Source: Streptomyces sp. ISL-98
GTDB lineage: Bacteria > Actinomycetota > Actinomycetes > Streptomycetales > Streptomycetaceae
DNA length: 64,000 bases
Direction: 5' to 3'
NCBI RefSeq assembly: GCF_018614055.1
Contig: NZ_JAGGPB010000004.1
Location: 248,001-312,000 of the forward strand
Made by a program: the position numbers and the translations under genes. Below, one piece after another: positions 31,425-40,913 of this stretch. Below the pieces are notes generated by a model. That model did no database searches. It saw nothing but the letters and a program-made list of their open reading frames with translations, and was not told where the DNA came from. The stretch's first letter is position 1; every line of letters starts with the position of its first letter.

Positions 31425-33605
31425 TCAGCCCGCCACCGTCGAATCGACGTCGGCCGACTCGCTGCCGGTCAGGTCACCGGTGCTTGAGTCACCGTCGACC
31501 GGGTCGCCGGTCGCCTCCGGCGCCGAGTCGCTCGGCTCCGCCGCGGCGGCCAGCTCGACGCCCATGCGCTGCGCGACACCCTGGTTGCGGGCCTCGGACT
31601 TGTCCGCCAGGGCCCGTACGGCGTCGTTGAACTGGACGATGGACGCGGGCTCGTCGGGACCGAGGAGGTACGCCTTCAGCTCACGCCGTGCGTCCGCCAG
31701 CAGATCGGCGCTCTCGCCGCCCGTGATGGCGGCGAGCAGCTCGTCGAGCTGGGCCGCACTGTTCGAGAGGATCACGGCGGCCCGTACAGCGGTGTTCTGC
31801 TGCTTGAACTCCTCGACGCCCAGCTCCGCGGAGTCGGTCACCGCGTACGGCTTGCCGCTCGCGATGAAGTCCGACACGACGCTGGAGATGTCCGAGACCA
31901 TGCCGTCCGACTCGTTGAAGCAGTCGTACAGACGCGGCTCGGCACCGGTGATGACCCGGTGCTCCCACCAGCCGAAGGAACGCCAGTACGCCGCGTTCCA
32001 CTCGTCCTTGAGCTGCGCCAGCTCCGCCTCGCGGGCCGGGTCGGCCAGCGCGTCGCGGGACGTCTCGGCCTCGTCCTTGCCGGTCGGCTTCGCCTTGCCC
32101 CTGCCCTTGGCACCGAGCTCGCCCAGGCGTGCCTCGATACGGGCCAGTTCGGCAGTCGCCGCGCTCTGCTCCGCCTGGAGCTCCGCCGCGTCCTTCGCCC
32201 AGCGGGCGTCGGTGGCGCGCTCGGCGGCCGCCGCCTCCACCATCGCGGTGATACGGGCGTGTACGGCCTTGGCCTGGGGGCTGCGGGTGCCGGTGAAGGG
32301 GTGCGGCTTGTACAGCACCCTTACGGGCTCCTGGGCCTCCAGGAGGCGCCTGACGATGTTCTCGCCGGCCAGCAGGATCGAGGTGTTGCCCGGGTTGTCG
32401 TCCCAGCCCTCCCAAGTGGGGGCGTACAGGACGGTCGGGACCGGGTTCTTCGGCGTACCGGTCCAGGTCTGGATGGGGGCGAGCTGGGGGCGGCCCACCT
32501 CCACGATGTCCTCGTCGCGTACGCCGACGTCGGCGAGGGCGTAGCGGTCGCGGCCTGCCCGGCCAGCGCTCCACACCTCGTCGTACACCTTGCTGAAGGG
32601 GTTGATGCTCGCGACCTTGTCGCTGTCGCCGTGGCCGATGAAGACGTGCTTCATGGTGGGGACGCGCAGCATGTGGATGTTCTTGCCGACGTTGGCGGCG
32701 TAGAGCGCGACACGGACCGTGGAGAGGTCCATGTTCATCAGATGCGTGGCGCTCGGGACGCAGAGAACCGGCACGGAGGTCGGGCCGAGCTGGCCCACGA
32801 TGTGGCGCTCGCGCAGGACGATCAGCGGCCTGCCCTCGACCTGCTTCATCGTGTCGAGCCACATGTTGACCTGGTACGCCGAGTCCCGGGAGCCGGAGAA
32901 GTACAGGACCGTGGTCGGCCGGTACTCGCGCAGCCACTCGTCGACGCCCTGGAGGACGGTGTCCACGGCCGGTACCCGGCGGTTCCGCCGCAGGTACGGC
33001 AGCAGCGCGGCGACGTAGCCGATCGCCAGGGCGACGGTGAGGCCGAGGCCGACGTAACCGAAGACGTCCTTGCCGCTCTGGACCGCGATCAGGACGCCCG
33101 TGAAGCCGAAGATGTCGAGGTGCAGCATCTTCTCGGCGGATCGGTTCAGCAGCCGCCGCGGCGGGGCCGACGGGATGCGCAGCATGCCGAGGTCGATGTT
33201 GCGGGTGACCACCGGCATCTTGCGGCGCAGCCGGACCAGCGTCACAAGCGCGCCGTGCGGGGCCTGGAGGCCGTAGAACAGCAGAAGGGAGGCGATCGTC
33301 AAGTAGAAGATCGTCTGCTCGGCGAGCTGCATGCGGGCGAGCAACAGGATCAGCAGCAGCTGGCGTACCAGGAAGCGGATCGACAGACCCGCGCGCACCT
33401 TGCCGAGGCGATTGATCAGGTAGCTACCACGCTGGTGCAGATGCTGGTCCGCGACATACGTCGCGGCGACGGCGGCCGCGAAGATCCAGAGGTTCGGGAT
33501 CAGGGCGGCGAGCATGATGCACGGATACCCGAGCCCGATGACTGCGGCGGCGGCCAGCTCGGATCCGCTGCCCACACGGGCGAGACGGATGGCGGTCGAA
33601 ATCAC
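31425..33605 (-). CDS. Membrane-anchored CDP-glycerol/ribitol phosphotransferase-like protein
   Basis: 726 residues from a GTG at 33605 with GGAGCAGG upstream. The N-terminal ~230 residues have several membrane helices (LAAAAVIGLGYPCIMLAALI, LLLILLLARMQLAEQTIFYL). Residues ~240-630 match the CDP-glycerol glycerophosphotransferase family (TagB/TagF; KHVFIGHGDSDKVASINPFS, TVLYAPTWEGW, VLYKPHPFTGTRS, SDGMVSDISSVVSDFIASGK). The family core is split by a charged coiled-coil insertion of ~100 residues (~440-540). It likely polymerises or primes a poly(alditol phosphate) wall polymer at the membrane, using the product of the neighbouring bifunctional enzyme. The acidic C-terminal tail is disordered. 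Confidence 0.82.
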   Translation of the reverse strand: MISTAIRLARVGSGSELAAAAVIGLGYPCIMLAALIPNLWIFAAAVAATYVADQHLHQRGSYLINRLGKVRAGLSIRFLVRQLLLILLLARMQLAEQTIFYLTIASLLLFYGLQAPHGALVTLVRLRRKMPVVTRNIDLGMLRIPSAPPRRLLNRSAEKMLHLDIFGFTGVLIAVQSGKDVFGYVGLGLTVALAIGYVAALLPYLRRNRRVPAVDTVLQGVDEWLREYRPTTVLYFSGSRDSAYQVNMWLDTMKQVEGRPLIVLRERHIVGQLGPTSVPVLCVPSATHLMNMDLSTVRVALYAANVGKNIHMLRVPTMKHVFIGHGDSDKVASINPFSKVYDEVWSAGRAGRDRYALADVGVRDEDIVEVGRPQLAPIQTWTGTPKNPVPTVLYAPTWEGWDDNPGNTSILLAGENIVRRLLEAQEPVRVLYKPHPFTGTRSPQAKAVHARITAMVEAAAAERATDARWAKDAAELQAEQSAATAELARIEARLGELGAKGRGKAKPTGKDEAETSRDALADPAREAELAQLKDEWNAAYWRSFGWWEHRVITGAEPRLYDCFNESDGMVSDISSVVSDFIASGKPYAVTDSAELGVEEFKQQNTAVRAAVILSNSAAQLDELLAAITGGESADLLADARRELKAYLLGPDEPASIVQFNDAVRALADKSEARNQGVAQRMGVELAAAAEPSDSAPEATGDPVDGDSSTGDLTGSESADVDSTVAG

Positions 33606-33681
33606 GAAGAACCTGCTCCAGAGGGTGCCGGCTATTTACGGTGCTAATTACGGTGCAAATGTGAAGCCGAGCTCCACGAAC

Positions 33682-33723
33682 TCGGGCCTCTGCAGGTCGC
33701 TGCTGGCGACTACAGAGGCCCGA
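33682..33723 (-). terminator. Hairpin between the two wall-polymer genes
   Basis: TCGGGCCTCTG (33682-33692) pairs exactly with CAGAGGCCCGA (33713-33723), with more pairing inside. It lies 25 bp past the stop of the bifunctional gene. There is no T tract, so termination may be partial. Confidence 0.55.
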
Positions 33724-33748
33724 ATCAGTCAAGGATTGTCAAGGAGTA

Positions 33749-35248
33749 TTACACATCTGCCTGACGGTCCAGGACGGCGGCCAGCGCCTGCTCGAAGCCG
33801 GAAGCCTCGGAGGCCCCACGGGTCGGGTCGACCTGCCGTACGTCGATGACGTGACCCGTCAGCTCGGAGAGCAGTACGTCCAGCGACGTACGGGCCACGG
33901 CTTCGGAGGACAGCAGCGAGCCCGCGGGCTCGTCGCCGAACGCCTTGGTGCGCATGGGGGTCGCCGTGCGCTCCGGGTTGACGCAGTTGACGCGTACGCC
34001 GTCGCCCGCCCACTCGTCCGCGAGGGCCTGGGTGAGGTTCACCATGGCGGCCTTCGTGGAGGAGTAGAGGCTGTACTCGGCGCGGCCGCGGGTGTAGCTG
34101 CTGGACGTGTAGAGCAGCAGCTGGCCCTTGGTCTCGGCGAGGTACTTGTGCGAGGCGCGGGCGATCTGGACGGGGGCCAGGTAGTTGACGTTCAGCGCTT
34201 CCTGGATGGTCGTGTTGTCCGTCTCGGCGAGCTTGCCGATGCGGAGCACGCCCGCCGTGTTGATCACGTAGTCGATACGGCCGGTCTCCGAGTACGCCTT
34301 CGACAGGGCGTCGTCGACGTGCTCGGGGTTCTCGACGTGCGTACCGGTGGTGGAGCGGCCCAGTGCGTACACCTTGGCGCCGTACTGCTCGGCGAGGGTC
34401 GCGATGTCCGCGCCGATGCCGTACGAGCCGCCGAAGACGACCAACGTCTTGCCGGCGAGGAGCTCGCGGTACGCGGCCTCGTCGGCCTGCTGCGGGGCTG
34501 CGGTGGAGGCGAGCTGGAACAGCTTGTCGGCGATGAAGACGTCGACGGGCTGCGTCACCTTCATGTTGTACTCGTCGCCCGCGACGACGTAGATCGGCAC
34601 GTCCGGCAGGTACTTCAGTACGACCGAGCAGTCGTCGGTGGCCTGGAAGTTCGGGTCACCGGCCGCGACCTCGTACGCCTTGCGGATGGTCGACAGCTTG
34701 AAGGCCTGCGGGGTCTGGCCGCGGCGCAGCCGGGACCGGTCCGGGACCTCGGTGATGAACTCGCCGTCGCCGCCGTGCGTACGCGTCACGATGATCGTGT
34801 CCGCGGACGGGATGGCGACGTCGACCGCGTCGTAGCGCTCCAGCGCGTCGACGCAGTCCTGGATCACACGCTGTGACAGGAGGGGCCGCACGGCGTCGTG
34901 GAAGAGGACGTTGCGGTCCTCGCCGTCGAGGAGGCCCTCGCCGAGCGCGGAGATGGCGCGCTCGGTGGTCTCGTTGCGCGTCGTACCGCCCTCGATGATC
35001 TTCGTGACCTTGGTGAGACCGGCCTTGGCGACGATCTTCTCGACGTCGGGAACGTAACCCGGCGCCATCAACACGATGATGTCGTCGATGCCTTCTGCCT
35101 GCTCGAAGATCGACAGCGTGTGCTCGATGACCGCCTTGCCTGCGATCTTCAGCAGCTGCTTGGGGATCGACAGACCCACACGCTGACCGGTACCACCGGC
35201 GAGCACGACTGCTGTGGTTCGGGGCTTCGCTATGGGCTGCACAGACAC
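33749..35248 (-). CDS. Bifunctional cytidylyltransferase/SDR reductase (CDP-ribitol synthase type)
   Basis: 499-residue fusion. Residues ~8-235 are an IspD/TarI-like cytidylyltransferase (VVLAGGTGQRVGLSIPKQLL, HDAVRPLLSQ, PQAFKLSTIRKAY). Residues ~250-490 are a short-chain reductase (TLVVFGGSYGIGADIATLAE with NAD loop, YTSSSYTRGRAEYSLYSSTK with the catalytic YxxxK). This order is that of Haemophilus Bcs1/Acs1, which reduces ribulose-5-phosphate and couples it to CTP to give CDP-ribitol. GTG at 35248 preceded by GGTAGG. It should supply the alditol donor for the phosphotransferases on either side. Product identity is inferred from domain order. Confidence 0.85.
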   Translation of the reverse strand: MSVQPIAKPRTTAVVLAGGTGQRVGLSIPKQLLKIAGKAVIEHTLSIFEQAEGIDDIIVLMAPGYVPDVEKIVAKAGLTKVTKIIEGGTTRNETTERAISALGEGLLDGEDRNVLFHDAVRPLLSQRVIQDCVDALERYDAVDVAIPSADTIIVTRTHGGDGEFITEVPDRSRLRRGQTPQAFKLSTIRKAYEVAAGDPNFQATDDCSVVLKYLPDVPIYVVAGDEYNMKVTQPVDVFIADKLFQLASTAAPQQADEAAYRELLAGKTLVVFGGSYGIGADIATLAEQYGAKVYALGRSTTGTHVENPEHVDDALSKAYSETGRIDYVINTAGVLRIGKLAETDNTTIQEALNVNYLAPVQIARASHKYLAETKGQLLLYTSSSYTRGRAEYSLYSSTKAAMVNLTQALADEWAGDGVRVNCVNPERTATPMRTKAFGDEPAGSLLSSEAVARTSLDVLLSELTGHVIDVRQVDPTRGASEASGFEQALAAVLDRQADV

Positions 35249-35433
35249 AGACGACCTACCTTGCGAGGGCTGGGAGACAGGCTGATGGTCGCACTCTCCG
35301 TGACCGTCTCGCAAGGTGGACGTCGTTCTGCCGACATCTGTGCGAAACCGCAGGTGTGCGTGGGGTACATGCGGGGGTTGGTGGCCGCTGCGCACTGCAC
35401 GGTGACAGATGCCACAGGCGCCGGCGGCGCGGT

Positions 35434-35496
35434 TCCCCTCCCCGCCCCTTCCCGGCAGCCGCAAAATGTCACAGCCGGGAAGGGGCGGGGAGGGGA
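35434..35496. repeat. Perfect 23-bp inverted repeat (terminator/dispersed palindrome)
   Basis: The 23 bases at 35434-35456 are exactly complementary to 35474-35496, with a 17-nt spacer. The core CCCCGCCCCTTCCC is also the end of the repeat at 46309-46454, so this seems a short member of a dispersed palindrome family. It directly follows the obg stop and should act as its terminator. Confidence 0.8.
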
Positions 35497-35518
35497 GAAG
35501 CCCCGCAGGGCCCACCGC

Positions 35519-36952
35519 CTAGAAGGGGTCGAACTCGTCGTACTCGCGCTGTGCGTCGTCGCGCGCCGCCTCGCGGTCCCTGCGGCGTGTCGCCGCCGGG
35601 CGCGGGGCTTCGAGGCGGTGGTCCTCGCCGCGACGGCCGAGCATCTCCGCGCCCGCCATCATCGTCGGCTCCCAGTCGAAGACGACCGCGTTCTCCTCTT
35701 CACCGATCGCGACCGCGTCACCCGCACGCGCACCGGCCTTCATCAGCCTGTCCTCGACACCGAGGCGGCTGAGGCGGTCCGCGAGGTAACCCACGGCCTC
35801 GTCGTTGCTGAAGTCGGTCTGGCGCACCCAGCGCTCCGGCTTCTCGCCGCGCACGCGGAAGACGCCGTCCTCCTCCGTGACTGTGAAGCCCGCGTCGTCG
35901 ACGGCCTTCGGGCGGATGACGATGCGGGTCGCCTCCTCCTTCGGCTTCGCCGCACGCGCCTTGGCGACGACCTCGGCGAGCGCGAAGGACAGCTCCTTGA
36001 GGCCAGTACGCGCGACCGCGGACACCTCGAAGACGCGGTAGCCGCGCGCCTCCAGGTCCGGGCGGATCATGTCCGCGAGGTCCTGACCGTCCGGGATGTC
36101 GATCTTGTTGAGGACCACCACACGCGGCCGGTCGCCCAGGCCGCCGTACTGCGCCAGCTCCTCCTCGATGACATCGAGGTCGGTCAGCGGGTCACGGTCG
36201 GACTCCAGCGTCGCCGTGTCCAGTACGTGCACGAGCACCGAGCAGCGCTCCACGTGCCGCAGGAACTCCAGGCCCAGGCCACGGCCCTGGCTCGCGCCCG
36301 GGATCAGGCCGGGGACGTCCGCGATCGTGTAGACGGTCGAGCCCGCCGTGACGACGCCGAGGTTCGGTACGAGCGTGGTGAAGGGGTAGTCCGCGATCTT
36401 CGGCTTGGCCGCGCTCAGCACCGAGATCAGCGAGGACTTGCCGGCGCTCGGGTAGCCGACCAGCGCCACGTCGGCGACGGTCTTGAGCTCCAGGACGATG
36501 TCGCCGCCCTTGCCCGGCTCACCGAGCAGCGCGAAGCCGGGCGCCTTGCGGCGGGCCGAGGCCAGCGCCGCGTTGCCGAGGCCGCCGCGGCCGCCCTCAC
36601 CGGCGACGTAGGTGGTGCCGTGGCCGACCATGTCGGCCAGGACGTTGCCGTCCTTGTCGAGGACGACGGTGCCGTCGGGAACCGGCAGGACCAGGTCCTG
36701 GCCGTCCTTGCCGGAGCGGTTGTCGCCCGCGCCGGGCTGGCCGTTGGTGGCCTTGCGGTGGGGGCTGTGGTGATAGTCGAGCAGCGTGGTCACGGACTGG
36801 TCGACGACGAGGGTGACGTCGCCGCCACGCCCGCCGTTGCCGCCGTCCGGACCGCCCAGCGGCTTGAACTTCTCACGGTGTACGGAGGCGCAGCCGTGGC
36901 CTCCGTTACCCGCGGCGACATGCAGTTCGACGCGGTCCACGAAGGTGGTCAT
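35519..36952 (-). CDS. obg: GTPase Obg
   Basis: Essential ribosome-assembly and differentiation GTPase; in Streptomyces high activity blocks aerial growth (recalled). 477 residues in the usual order: Gly-rich OBG fold ([20 protein letters not shown], ~33-52), GTPase domain with P loop GYPSAGKSS (~166), DVPG, NKID, and a C-terminal OCT domain ([20 protein letters not shown], ~375-395), then a charged tail ending in Phe. ATG at 36952. A hairpin separates it from rpmA, so it probably has a promoter in the 132-bp gap as well as read-through from rplU-rpmA. Confidence 0.97.
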   Translation of the reverse strand: MTTFVDRVELHVAAGNGGHGCASVHREKFKPLGGPDGGNGGRGGDVTLVVDQSVTTLLDYHHSPHRKATNGQPGAGDNRSGKDGQDLVLPVPDGTVVLDKDGNVLADMVGHGTTYVAGEGGRGGLGNAALASARRKAPGFALLGEPGKGGDIVLELKTVADVALVGYPSAGKSSLISVLSAAKPKIADYPFTTLVPNLGVVTAGSTVYTIADVPGLIPGASQGRGLGLEFLRHVERCSVLVHVLDTATLESDRDPLTDLDVIEEELAQYGGLGDRPRVVVLNKIDIPDGQDLADMIRPDLEARGYRVFEVSAVARTGLKELSFALAEVVAKARAAKPKEEATRIVIRPKAVDDAGFTVTEEDGVFRVRGEKPERWVRQTDFSNDEAVGYLADRLSRLGVEDRLMKAGARAGDAVAIGEEENAVVFDWEPTMMAGAEMLGRRGEDHRLEAPRPAATRRRDREAARDDAQREYDEFDPF

Positions 36953-37002
36953 GGGTGGGTCCTCCAGTACATACGGAAATGTCTACATACGTAACGCGCC
37001 AA

Positions 37003-37045
37003 GGGCGGCCGCGCTTCCCCGTCACCCGGGAAAGCGCGTCCGCCC
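37003..37045 (-). terminator. Hairpin after rpmA
   Basis: GGGCGG-C-CGCGCTT (from 37003) pairs with AAGCGCG-T-CCGCCC (ending at 37045) with one mismatch, about 40 bp past the rpmA stop on the minus strand. It would reduce read-through into obg. Confidence 0.6.
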
Positions 37046-37084
37046 TCGGAAAGTGCTGTGCGTACCGCTCGACGAAAGCCGGAA

Positions 37085-37342
37085 TTACTCGGCGATCGGA
37101 ACGATGTTCACAACCTTGCGGCCACGGTGCGTGCCGAACTCGACCGCACCTGCGGCGAGAGCGAACAGCGTGTCGTCGCCACCACGGCCGACGCCCGTGC
37201 CCGGGTGGAAGTGGGTGCCGCGCTGGCGGACCAGGATCTCACCGGCGTTGACGGCCTGACCGCCGAAGCGCTTCACGCCGAGCCGCTGGGCATTGGAATC
37301 GCGACCGTTCCGAGTGGACGATGCGCCCTTCTTGTGTGCCAT
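37085..37342 (-). CDS. rpmA: 50S ribosomal protein L27
   Basis: 85 residues, standard L27: [20 protein letters not shown] at the flexible N-terminus that reaches the peptidyl-transferase centre, then [20 protein letters not shown]. No N-terminal cleavage extension of the Firmicutes type. It lies 12 bp downstream of rplU. Confidence 0.98.
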   Translation of the reverse strand: MAHKKGASSTRNGRDSNAQRLGVKRFGGQAVNAGEILVRQRGTHFHPGTGVGRGGDDTLFALAAGAVEFGTHRGRKVVNIVPIAE

Positions 37343-37354
37343 GTCTCAGTCCCT

Positions 37355-37675
37355 TTACTTCGCAGCCGTGGGGATACCGGTGACCTTGATCGCCGTGTAC
37401 TGCTGGCGGTGACCCTGGCGACGGCGGTAGCCGGTCTTGTTCTTGTACCGAAGGATGTCGATCTTGGCACCCTTGTGGTGGTCCACGACCTCGGCGGTGA
37501 CCTTGATGCCGGCCAGGACCCACGGGTCGCTGGTGACGGAGTCGCCGTCGACCACGAGCAGGGTCGAGAGCTCGACCGTGTCGCCAACATTGGCCGTGGG
37601 AATCTTGTCAACCTCAACGATGTCGTCGACAGCAACCTTGTGCTGGCGACCACCGCTGCGCACGATGGCGTACAC
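37355..37675 (-). CDS. rplU: 50S ribosomal protein L21
   Basis: 106 residues from the GTG at 37675 ([20 protein letters not shown]), a typical L21 with the C-terminal [20 protein letters not shown] signature. First gene of rplU-rpmA. A longer upstream frame adds 17 residues with no L21 similarity. About 225 bp upstream separate it from the wall-polymer gene and should hold the promoter and leader. Confidence 0.97.
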   Translation of the reverse strand: MYAIVRSGGRQHKVAVDDIVEVDKIPTANVGDTVELSTLLVVDGDSVTSDPWVLAGIKVTAEVVDHHKGAKIDILRYKNKTGYRRRQGHRQQYTAIKVTGIPTAAK

Positions 37676-37901
37676 GCGGATCTCTCTTTCGCTCGGAACG
37701 GGACCCCTGATGCCAGCCGCTCGCACGGGCCGGGGCCCGCGACGAATCCGAATGGACGAGCGGCCTCTAACAGCACACCTGAGGAGTGCTGGAAGGGAGA
37801 TGCTCAGGAGATGGCGTGCATAAAAACACGCCGACGGTCAAGAGTACGGGCCCCCGGCAGGGAGGGTCAAACCGGGTCCGCCGGGTCACTCCCCCACGAG
37901 G

Positions 37902-40697
37902 TCACTCCCCCGCGGCCGTCTCCAGCATCCGGTCCACCACCCGGGCGGCGGCGCGGCCGTCCGAGGGCTCGCAGAAGTCCTTCACGAACCGCTCGTACTT
38001 CTCCTTGTACTCCGCCGACACCGAATCGATGTTCCTGATCGCGTCGACCAGGTCCTCGGACGTCTTGAGCAGCGGCCCCGGAGCGCGCTCCGTGAAGTCG
38101 AAGTAGAAGCCGCGCAGTGTGTCCCTGTAGTGCTCCAGGTCGTAGGTGAAGAAGAGCATCGGGCGGCCCGAGTGCGCGAAGTCGAACAGCACCGACGAGT
38201 AGTCGGTGATCAGGACGTCGGCGATCAGATACAGGTCGGCAATGTCGGGGTACGCCGCCACGTCGTAGACGAAGCCCTGCCCGGCGCCGGGGATGCTGTC
38301 CAGGACCTTGTTGTGCTTGCGGTAGAGGAAGACGTGGTCGTCGCCGAGCGCCTTTTCGGCCGCCGTCAGGTCGACCTGCTGGTCGAGCTTGAAGCGCTTG
38401 CCGCCGTAGCGCTGGTCGTCGCGCCAGGTCGGGGCATACAGCACGACCTTCTTCCCGTCCGGAATCCCCAGCTGCTCGCGCACGCGCGCCGCCGCCTTCA
38501 CTCGGTCCTCGGCGTGGAAGACGTCGTTGCGCGGGTAACCGGCCTCCAGCACCTCGCACTTGAGCTGGAAGGCGTGGGTCATGATCGGGGTCGTGAACGC
38601 GTTCGGCGACACGAACATGCTGAACTGCCGCGAGCGCTGGGGCAGGCTGGCGATGTAGGCGAGGTTCGCCTTCGGGGTGCCCAGCAGGTCCGCGCCGATG
38701 CGCTTGAGCGGCGTACCGTGCCACGTCTGTACGACGATCTGGCCCTCACGGCGCGTGAACCAGTCGTTGATGCCGACATTGGTCACGACGTACCGGCTGC
38801 GCGCCAGCGCCTCGTACCACTCCTGGCTGCCCCACGCGACGCCGCGCACCCCGGCGGGCAGGACCGCCTGCTGGTCGGCGACGACGGCGATGTGCTCCAC
38901 GTCGGCGCCGCGCCGCACCAGCTCCTGGTACACGGCCCGGGGCGAGTCGGAGAACTGCTTGCCGCCGAAGCTGTTGTAGAGCACGGCCTCGCGCAGCGGG
39001 AGCTGCTGCTGCGCCGGGTAGTGGACGTCGCGGAGCTGCCGCTGCCGGTAGCCGCCGCGCACCTGCGGGCTCAGCGCCGATCCCGAGCGCAGGAAGAAGC
39101 GGTCGAAGAAGCGCCGGTCCACGGTGTACTTGCGGTGCTCGCCCTTGTGGGCGAGGGGCAGCGCGGCGACGAGGTCGGGGCGGATCGTCACCGGGATGTC
39201 GTTGGCGTGGTCCCACTCGCTCGCGGCGCGGAAGGCGAAGTACCAGCGCCCGCTGCGCAGCGGAAGCGTCCCGTCGTACGTCGGCATCGCGTCCGGCGCG
39301 ACGAGCGCGGAGAACCGGCCGTCGGCGACCGTGAGGGGAAGCGCCTTGTCCTCGTGGCGCGTGCCGTGCCTGAGGATGAGCCGCATCGGCTCCTCGCTGC
39401 CGGAGCCACTGCCCGAGCCGCTGCCCGAGTACGAGCCTTCGAGGGCGAGTTCACCGTCCGCGGTCCAGTGCATCCGGTCGACCACCGGCTGTACGACCCT
39501 GGCCTGGAGGAAGAAGGTGCCGGCCCCATCCGTGTGCGCGGCCAGCTCCTGGCCGCCGCCCAGCGGGTACGTACCGGTCCGCATCGCATCGGCGACGGTG
39601 GCGCGGCGGGTGGTGCCGTCGGCGAAGACCACGGAGGCCCGGAAGTTCTGCACCTTCTTGGGCCGCACGCCGTCGACGGGCAGATCCGCGAAGGGGATGC
39701 ACGCCGTGGTCCGCGCCCAGCCGTCCCCGTAACTGCCCTCCTGAGCCTCCAGCGGGTACTCGTGGACCGTCTTGGAGGCGGCGTGCGTGACGCGCAGCGC
39801 TGCGGGCCGCCTCGCCTCGGGGGTCTTCGGCCGGGACCGCAGCGTCACCGCCACACCGTCCCGTACGGCCTCATGGGCCTCGACCTCCACCGGGACCACA
39901 TCCACGGTGAGCTGGAAGCGGCCGCTCTTGAAGCCCGCCACCACCCGTACACCGCCGTCGAAGACCTGCACCTGGCTGTGCCCCGCGCGGCCCGCGTCGC
40001 TCTTGCGCACCCGCCCGACGGAGAGCCCGCCGGGCCGGGGTATGCCGATGCCGAGGGCCCAGGTGCCCGGCTGCCAGCGGCCGCGGGAGCGCAGCCGCCT
40101 GGGGTCGATGACGATCTCGAAGCCCGCCCAGTCGTAGCAGTGCAGGCCGCCCTTGGCGGATGCGGTGGCGCGGGGCTCCAGGACCGTTTTCAGCTTGAGC
40201 GGGACGCTGCCTCCGCCGCCCTCCCCGCGGAGTCCGGCGATGCGGAGGGAGCGCTTGCCGGTCGCGGCCGGGGCGTTGGGCACGTACGCGTAACCGCGGA
40301 GGATCAGGCGGCCGTCCTGCCACACCATGTCGGTCAGCTTGCTGCGCATGGGCAGTTCACGCCGGCTGAGGTTGCGCGCCTGCGGCGGCAGTGGGCCCAG
40401 TTCCACACCCGGCAGTTCGATCCGGGCCTGTCTGAGGCCCTTGACCCGGTAGACCCCCGGGTTCTGTCTCTCGTACCGCAGGGCCTCGACGAGCTCCTCC
40501 GCGCGGCCCTGCGCGGCCAGGTGCCACTGGATCCGGCTGACCGGCGGGAACTTCGCCACCTTCCTGGGATCGGCCTTCGCCATGAATTCCTTCGCCTCGG
40601 CGAGGAATGCGGCACGGTCCGCGGCGGAAGCTTCCGGGAAGTACTTCATGTTCCGGCTCAGCTGGGCGGGGACGGTACCGACAGAGGTGGAGGCCAT
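37902..40697 (-). CDS. Large CDP-glycerol glycerophosphotransferase-family protein
   Basis: 931-residue protein. The C-terminal ~380 residues are a TagB/TagF-type phosphotransferase: LYNSFGGKQFSDSPRAVYQE, VVQTWHGTPLKRIGADL (the HGTPLK donor motif, ~675), LYAPTWRDDQRY, FLYRKHNK and LITDYSSVLFDFAHSGRPML (~865). The first ~550 residues are beta-rich repeats of an accessory domain of the sort fused to Streptomyces teichoic-acid enzymes; a Gly-Ser linker (GSYSGSGSGSGSGSEEP) lies in the middle. No membrane helix is obvious. ATG at 40697. It probably elongates the same anionic wall polymer as the gene at 31425. It sits oddly between rplU and rne. Confidence 0.87.
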   Translation of the reverse strand: MASTSVGTVPAQLSRNMKYFPEASAADRAAFLAEAKEFMAKADPRKVAKFPPVSRIQWHLAAQGRAEELVEALRYERQNPGVYRVKGLRQARIELPGVELGPLPPQARNLSRRELPMRSKLTDMVWQDGRLILRGYAYVPNAPAATGKRSLRIAGLRGEGGGGSVPLKLKTVLEPRATASAKGGLHCYDWAGFEIVIDPRRLRSRGRWQPGTWALGIGIPRPGGLSVGRVRKSDAGRAGHSQVQVFDGGVRVVAGFKSGRFQLTVDVVPVEVEAHEAVRDGVAVTLRSRPKTPEARRPAALRVTHAASKTVHEYPLEAQEGSYGDGWARTTACIPFADLPVDGVRPKKVQNFRASVVFADGTTRRATVADAMRTGTYPLGGGQELAAHTDGAGTFFLQARVVQPVVDRMHWTADGELALEGSYSGSGSGSGSGSEEPMRLILRHGTRHEDKALPLTVADGRFSALVAPDAMPTYDGTLPLRSGRWYFAFRAASEWDHANDIPVTIRPDLVAALPLAHKGEHRKYTVDRRFFDRFFLRSGSALSPQVRGGYRQRQLRDVHYPAQQQLPLREAVLYNSFGGKQFSDSPRAVYQELVRRGADVEHIAVVADQQAVLPAGVRGVAWGSQEWYEALARSRYVVTNVGINDWFTRREGQIVVQTWHGTPLKRIGADLLGTPKANLAYIASLPQRSRQFSMFVSPNAFTTPIMTHAFQLKCEVLEAGYPRNDVFHAEDRVKAAARVREQLGIPDGKKVVLYAPTWRDDQRYGGKRFKLDQQVDLTAAEKALGDDHVFLYRKHNKVLDSIPGAGQGFVYDVAAYPDIADLYLIADVLITDYSSVLFDFAHSGRPMLFFTYDLEHYRDTLRGFYFDFTERAPGPLLKTSEDLVDAIRNIDSVSAEYKEKYERFVKDFCEPSDGRAAARVVDRMLETAAGE

Positions 40698-40838
40698 GGG
40701 CGACGAGCCTTTCAGGGAAAACTGGAGGTAAACCCCAGGGAAAGAAATCGCAGACAAGACTCCTCAGGCAGGTGAAAGGTTGCATCGGCCTCTTGGGCGG
40801 ACACATCGACAGCAGACACGCGGACAGCTGACACATGA

Positions 40839-40890
40839 ACAGCCGTGTGGGCTGCCCCGGAAGTGAATCCGGGACAGCCCACACGGCTGT
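40839..40890 (-). terminator. rne terminator
   Basis: A 16-bp arm starting at 40839 (ACAGCCGTGTGGGCTG) pairs exactly with the arm ending at 40890, with a further CCCGG/CCGGG inside and an 8-nt loop. It is 24 bp beyond the rne stop. Confidence 0.85.
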
Positions 40891-40913
40891 GTTGCGCTGG
40901 ACGCGACCGAAGG

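Noticed and set aside
30008..40697. Secondary-metabolite biosynthetic cluster
   Set aside because: The glycosyltransferases and CDP-alditol genes fit wall-polymer synthesis; no PKS, NRPS or terpene gene is present.
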